Shown here piece after piece: positions 60,767 through 64,000 of a DNA stretch of 64,000 nucleotides. The stretch covers positions 496,001-560,000 of the forward strand of contig BCIX01000007.1 of NCBI GenBank assembly GCA_001600095.1, given 5' to 3'. This stretch comes from Bullera alba (Eukaryota; Basidiomycota; Tremellomycetes; Tremellales; Bulleraceae). The notes below the pieces were generated by a model, which did not search any database, was not told the DNA's origin, and saw only the letters and a list, made by a program, of their open reading frames with translations. The position numbers and the translations under genes are program-made. Position 1 is the stretch's first letter. The number at the start of each line of letters is the position of its first letter.

Positions 60767-62040
60767 CTAGTAGCCATAAGGCATCCCCGTTCCCATTCCA
60801 TACCCTCCCATCCCGGCGCCCATGCCGCCCATCATACCGCCGGGCATCGCGCCCATCCCCATTCCGTAGTCCCCGAACATTCTACTTTGGTCATCAACCG
60901 CCATCCCTCTGTTCAATCATCTTAACAAGGAAGAGGAGGAGGCGGAGGAGAAGGAGGAGGAGGAGGGAGAGGAGTGATCGAGAGACAGGACTCACCCGCC
61001 AGGAGGATACCTTGGCATCTACCAATACCAAGGCGATTTACCCATCAGCGTCTGCATGTATGGCGGGAGGAGGCTCACTCCATATGCCCCCGAGCCAAGG
61101 CCGCCGCCCATCATGCCCTAGAGTCGGGTCAGCGCTCCTGCGACAGCAGGGTGGATTCGTGTCTTGAGGGGGAGGTAGTGATCGAAGAGGCAGTATCGCC
61201 TGGCCAATCTATGTGACCTTGGGTTGACTCACATAACCGCCCATTCCACCCATCCCGCCCATGCCCATCATCATGGGATTCATCATGCCCATGCCTCCCA
61301 TGCCCATCCCGCCCATACCCTATGTCCAGTCAGCAAGCTCACTCGACTCACTCCTCTCCGACGTGCAGCACAGTCCGAAAACGACACGGCGAAAACCCTA
61401 TCCTGCATATCGACCCACCATCATTGGGTTCATCATTCCCATGCCGCCCATCCCTCCCATTCCCATACCGCCCATACCGCCCTAATCACCAAGTGCGTCA
61501 GCTCAAGATGGAATTCGAACCACTACTTTCCCAGCAATACTCACCATCATCATCGGGTTCATCATCCCCTAGATGGTGTCAACGACGATATCGAGGTGGT
61601 CCTCCAGCCGTGATCTCCTCAGGCCTCCGAAACTTCTACGATTCATCTCTCCACGAACATCGGCGTCACATCCATTGCCGCCGCAAAAACACAACTCGCC
61701 GTCACGAAACAGCAATGCCCGACCGAACGAACAGCACTGAGAGAAACGCCCACTCACCATCATCATAGGGTTCATCATTCCCATCCCTCCCATCCCTCCC
61801 ATTCCCATCCCACCCATCCCGCCCTGCATTTGGTAGATCGAATGCGGATAGTAGTGGTATGGATTGGAGTAGAGGTCGGCGAGAGCGTGTTCAACAGAGG
61901 ATTTGTATATATCAGCTTTCGTCCTGACTTTGTTCATGGCGGGCCCGAAGGGCACTGTGTAGTTTGGGATATGTAGGAGTACACCGAAGAATTGACTCTG
62001 AGGCATTACTCACCATCATCATCATGCTCATTGGGTCCAT
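60767..62040 (-). CDS. Met/Gly-rich low-complexity protein from repeated exons
   Basis: Eight exons (62040-62014, 61823-61758, 61568-61545, 61481-61419, 61319-61233, 61117-61079, 61018-60996, 60908-60767) splice to about 156 residues. Exons 2, 4 and 5 each encode a run of GGM/GM repeats ending GMMNPMM(M); exon 3 is just GMMNPMMM. The first exon gives MDPMSMMMM. The C-terminus reads MPRYPPGGGMAVDDQSRMFG and DYGMGMGAMPGGMMGG before ending GTGMPYGY. No signal peptide, membrane segment or known domain is present. Introns 1-5 are in phase 0, so exon duplication keeps the frame. Two introns are about 190 nt, long for this locus. The expression and role are unknown; phase separation, metal binding or methionine oxidation sensing would be guesses. 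Confidence 0.72.
60927..60974. repeat. Polypurine GGA/GAA tract in an intron
   Basis: Almost 48 nt of uninterrupted purines (one C at 60943) on the plus strand, in the last intron of the Met/Gly-rich gene. On the coding strand it is a polypyrimidine tract before the acceptor. Confidence 0.8.
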
Positions 62041-63141
62041 GGCGATCTAGGACCGTGGGGGTGTTGGACCCTGTTGTCAAGCGCGATACTGAGCTCGTGC
62101 TGCGGTGCAGGGGCGAAGAGTCACAGTTCACAGTAGGTCCAAGCTGGGCAAAGATTGCCGAATTTGGTCAAACGAAGCAAGTGGTGGTGGTCAAAGTGTC
62201 CTAGTTCGGGGAGAAGGAGGTGAATTGTCCGTCGGTGGGTCCTCGTTTCAAGTGTCCGCGAAGCGCAGTGTAGTGTAGTGTTGTGATGTGACGCAGGGTG
62301 TCGAGTGTGTTCGAGACCGAGCTTCGCTCGGGGGCGTTATGGAGCAGGTCAACAGGATAGTGAGTAACTACGAACACCAACCTCGGCGGCAAGATCAGTC
62401 ATGACTGTCAGACTGTCAATCAGAAGACCGATGACGATGAAAGGAGAGCCGGCGCCACACTCGCCAGCCCACGCTACGTTTCGTTAGGACAAAGGGAGGA
62501 GACGGGGTCTCCGTTCGAGTGTCACACACCGCACACAGCATTGTGTGATCAGCGGGTGAAGTCGTTTGCGATTGATCGGCCCAAGGGGTTGAAACCAAAG
62601 GACCTTGTTGCCGCCGGAAGTGGAAGTGAAACGAGTCGAGGCATTGGCTAGCGTCAGGCGATAGCTGTCTGTAGCTGTCTATCAGTGTCTATCAGTTGAA
62701 CCACGAGCAAGTAATCGAGTAAGTAAGTATCAGTCTTCAGAGTAAGCCACGAATGGATGCAGAGTACTGTACATAGCGCCCCGGCGGCGATGTTTGACTT
62801 GTACAAGAAGTGATGATGTACTGTACAAGAACCTATCTGCCTTGCGGCCTGCGAGCAGTCTAGTGTCGCTTTTGAATTCGTGAATCGTGTCGTGCGCGTG
62901 TCGATGGATGATACGGTTAGTGTAATGTACATTGTATGCCTGGCCATGGCTAAGCTGCGTCGGTTTCGTGAATGATATATCGTATTCCCTCTGTCTGTCG
63001 GAGGCGTTCTGGTCGTGTATGCGTGTCTCTCGTGGAGATAACCCTCCTGTCGTTTCGATTCGGTGTGAGGTCGGCTTGCTTCTGAATCTCGATTGTCTCT
63101 TCCATCCCCACTTGCCCTGGAGTTGCCCATGCTCCCCGAGG
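62041..63141. other. Intergenic region
   Basis: About 1.1 kb between the Met/Gly-rich gene start and the stop of the last gene. Open frames are short and show no domain. No RNA gene was seen. Confidence 0.45.
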
Positions 63142-64000
63142 CTAGGCGTGAGTCGAGGCAAGCGGGCTCGAGCTGGAGGCAGCCCCTTGGGCTCTTGGGT
63201 CGAATTGCCCTGGCATGGGACTATTCCATTGACTCCTCGTCCTCCAAAGTCCATCCTGCGCCGCCGGCTCCTGTCCCTGGTCCCCCATCGTCGCTCCAGC
63301 ACTAGCCGTGGCGTCACCGGCACCAAGGGCATACCCGTTCTTCCAACCGTTGGCGTTGATACCCGAGATACCCAGCCCATCACCATTGTACCCCTGCGCT
63401 CTGACGTCGGAGGGGGCGTAGGCGTAACCTGGCGGTCCGGCGTTGGCGAATTGGCCCGGCTGGGGCATTGGATGGTCCTCCACCTCTAGTCCGTAGGCTG
63501 GGTCCACCTCGGCCGTATATGCCATCGTTGGCAGCATCTGCTGGTGAGGGTGTCCGGTCGAAGCCGGGTAGCCATGACTGGAGGTTGTGGGGAAAGTGTA
63601 TCCCACGAAATCCGGCTGTTGTTGTTGAACAGACGATCCGGTAGCAGTGACGGAGCCAGCAAGGGGGAGCTGCTCGTCGTACATGTATACACTCTCGCCA
63701 GAGGGGTAAGCTGAAGTCGGCGGCGGGAGCTGATAGGGCATTTGATATTGCCCAACGGTGGAATTGACTGGGTTTTGATATCGCAAAATAGCCTTTCTCG
63801 GCTGGCCGTCCTGACCGGGATGTGCTTCTGCCGCCAAGGTGTAGAATACCAAGTGCTACACGAACAGTCAATAATGCCTCCCTCAATCTCGGTCACACTG
63901 CTCACCTCTGGGGGCACCATCTGCGGCTGCGCTTGACCCTGGTACGGAGCGACGAGGGCGCTGTAGTCGTTGTATGGGAACGAAGGGTGGGGCACAGACG
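63142..64000 (-). CDS. 3' part of an unrecognised Gln/Pro/Gly-rich protein (partial)
   Basis: The gene enters from beyond the right edge. The last two exons are visible: the first runs from the edge (VPHPSFPYNDYSALVAPYQG, ending QPQMVPPE) to about 63907. The last begins HLVFYTLAAEAHPGQDG and reads on through a Tyr/Pro/Gln/Ser-rich disordered tail (YQMPYQLPPPTSAYPSGE, QQQQPDFVGY) to a stop at 63142. The composition is like the C-terminal tail of a regulatory protein or transcription factor, but the defining domain must lie outside the window. Confidence 0.65.

Noticed and set aside
61500..61545. B-box-like GGTTCGAATTCC suggesting a tRNA gene
   Set aside because: It lies inside a ~60-nt intron with no acceptor stem, A box or cloverleaf.

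Overview
The window is nuclear DNA from a basidiomycete yeast-like fungus, most likely a tremellomycete (Cryptococcus, Tremella or Trichosporon relatives). This rests on three things seen in the sequence. Nearly every gene is broken by many short introns (about 35-60 nt). The donors are mostly GTGAGT-like, and a CTGAC/CTAAC-like branch point lies only a few bases before the acceptor. Gene architectures such as a very long, serine-rich Atg4 also fit that group. No rRNA, tRNA, CRISPR or intact transposon was seen. Genes are closely packed on both strands and often form divergent or convergent pairs.

Layout. 0.2-3.2 kb: divergent TMA20 (MCT-1) and TIF35 (eIF3g), both translation initiation/reinitiation factors. 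3.4-11.8 kb: a carbohydrate block with a secreted GH31 alpha-glucosidase, an Sde182/nucleoside-hydrolase-like protein and an MFS alpha-glucoside permease. 12.1-12.8 kb: a degenerate ~60-bp tandem array next to a small CCHC zinc-knuckle ORF. 13.5-20.8 kb: polarity scaffolds SPA2 and BEM1 with mitochondrial GTPase MTG1 between them. 21-26.9 kb: CEF1/CDC5, SDH5 (SDHAF2) and the histone methyltransferase DOT1. 27.2-29.1 kb: an unrecognised protein with a conserved basic core. 29.5-38 kb: MGE1 (mitochondrial GrpE), then three small membrane proteins (two clearly related, one possibly) around ATG4. 38-40 kb: an MFS transporter of the anion:cation symporter type. 41.6-44.2 kb: a BTB-like gene and a SWIM zinc-finger gene, both with apparent frameshifts. 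45.5-48.7 kb: an OPT oligopeptide transporter. 49.2-52.3 kb: a secreted GMC oxidoreductase fused to a ricin-B-type (beta-trefoil) lectin domain. 54.2-60.3 kb: two more members of the BTB-like family around an ING-type PHD-finger protein. 60.8-62.0 kb: a methionine/glycine-rich protein built from repeated exons. 63.1-64 kb: the 3' part of a gene that leaves the window.

Functionally this is mostly ordinary chromosome with housekeeping genes (translation, splicing, chromatin, mitochondria, polarity, autophagy) and nutrient-acquisition genes (maltose/alpha-glucoside, peptide and small organic anion uptake). The unusual items are the oxidoreductase-lectin fusion, the exon-duplicated Met/Gly-rich gene, the small membrane-protein paralogues flanking ATG4, the locally expanded BTB-like family, and the cluster of apparent frameshifts at 42.4-44.0 kb.
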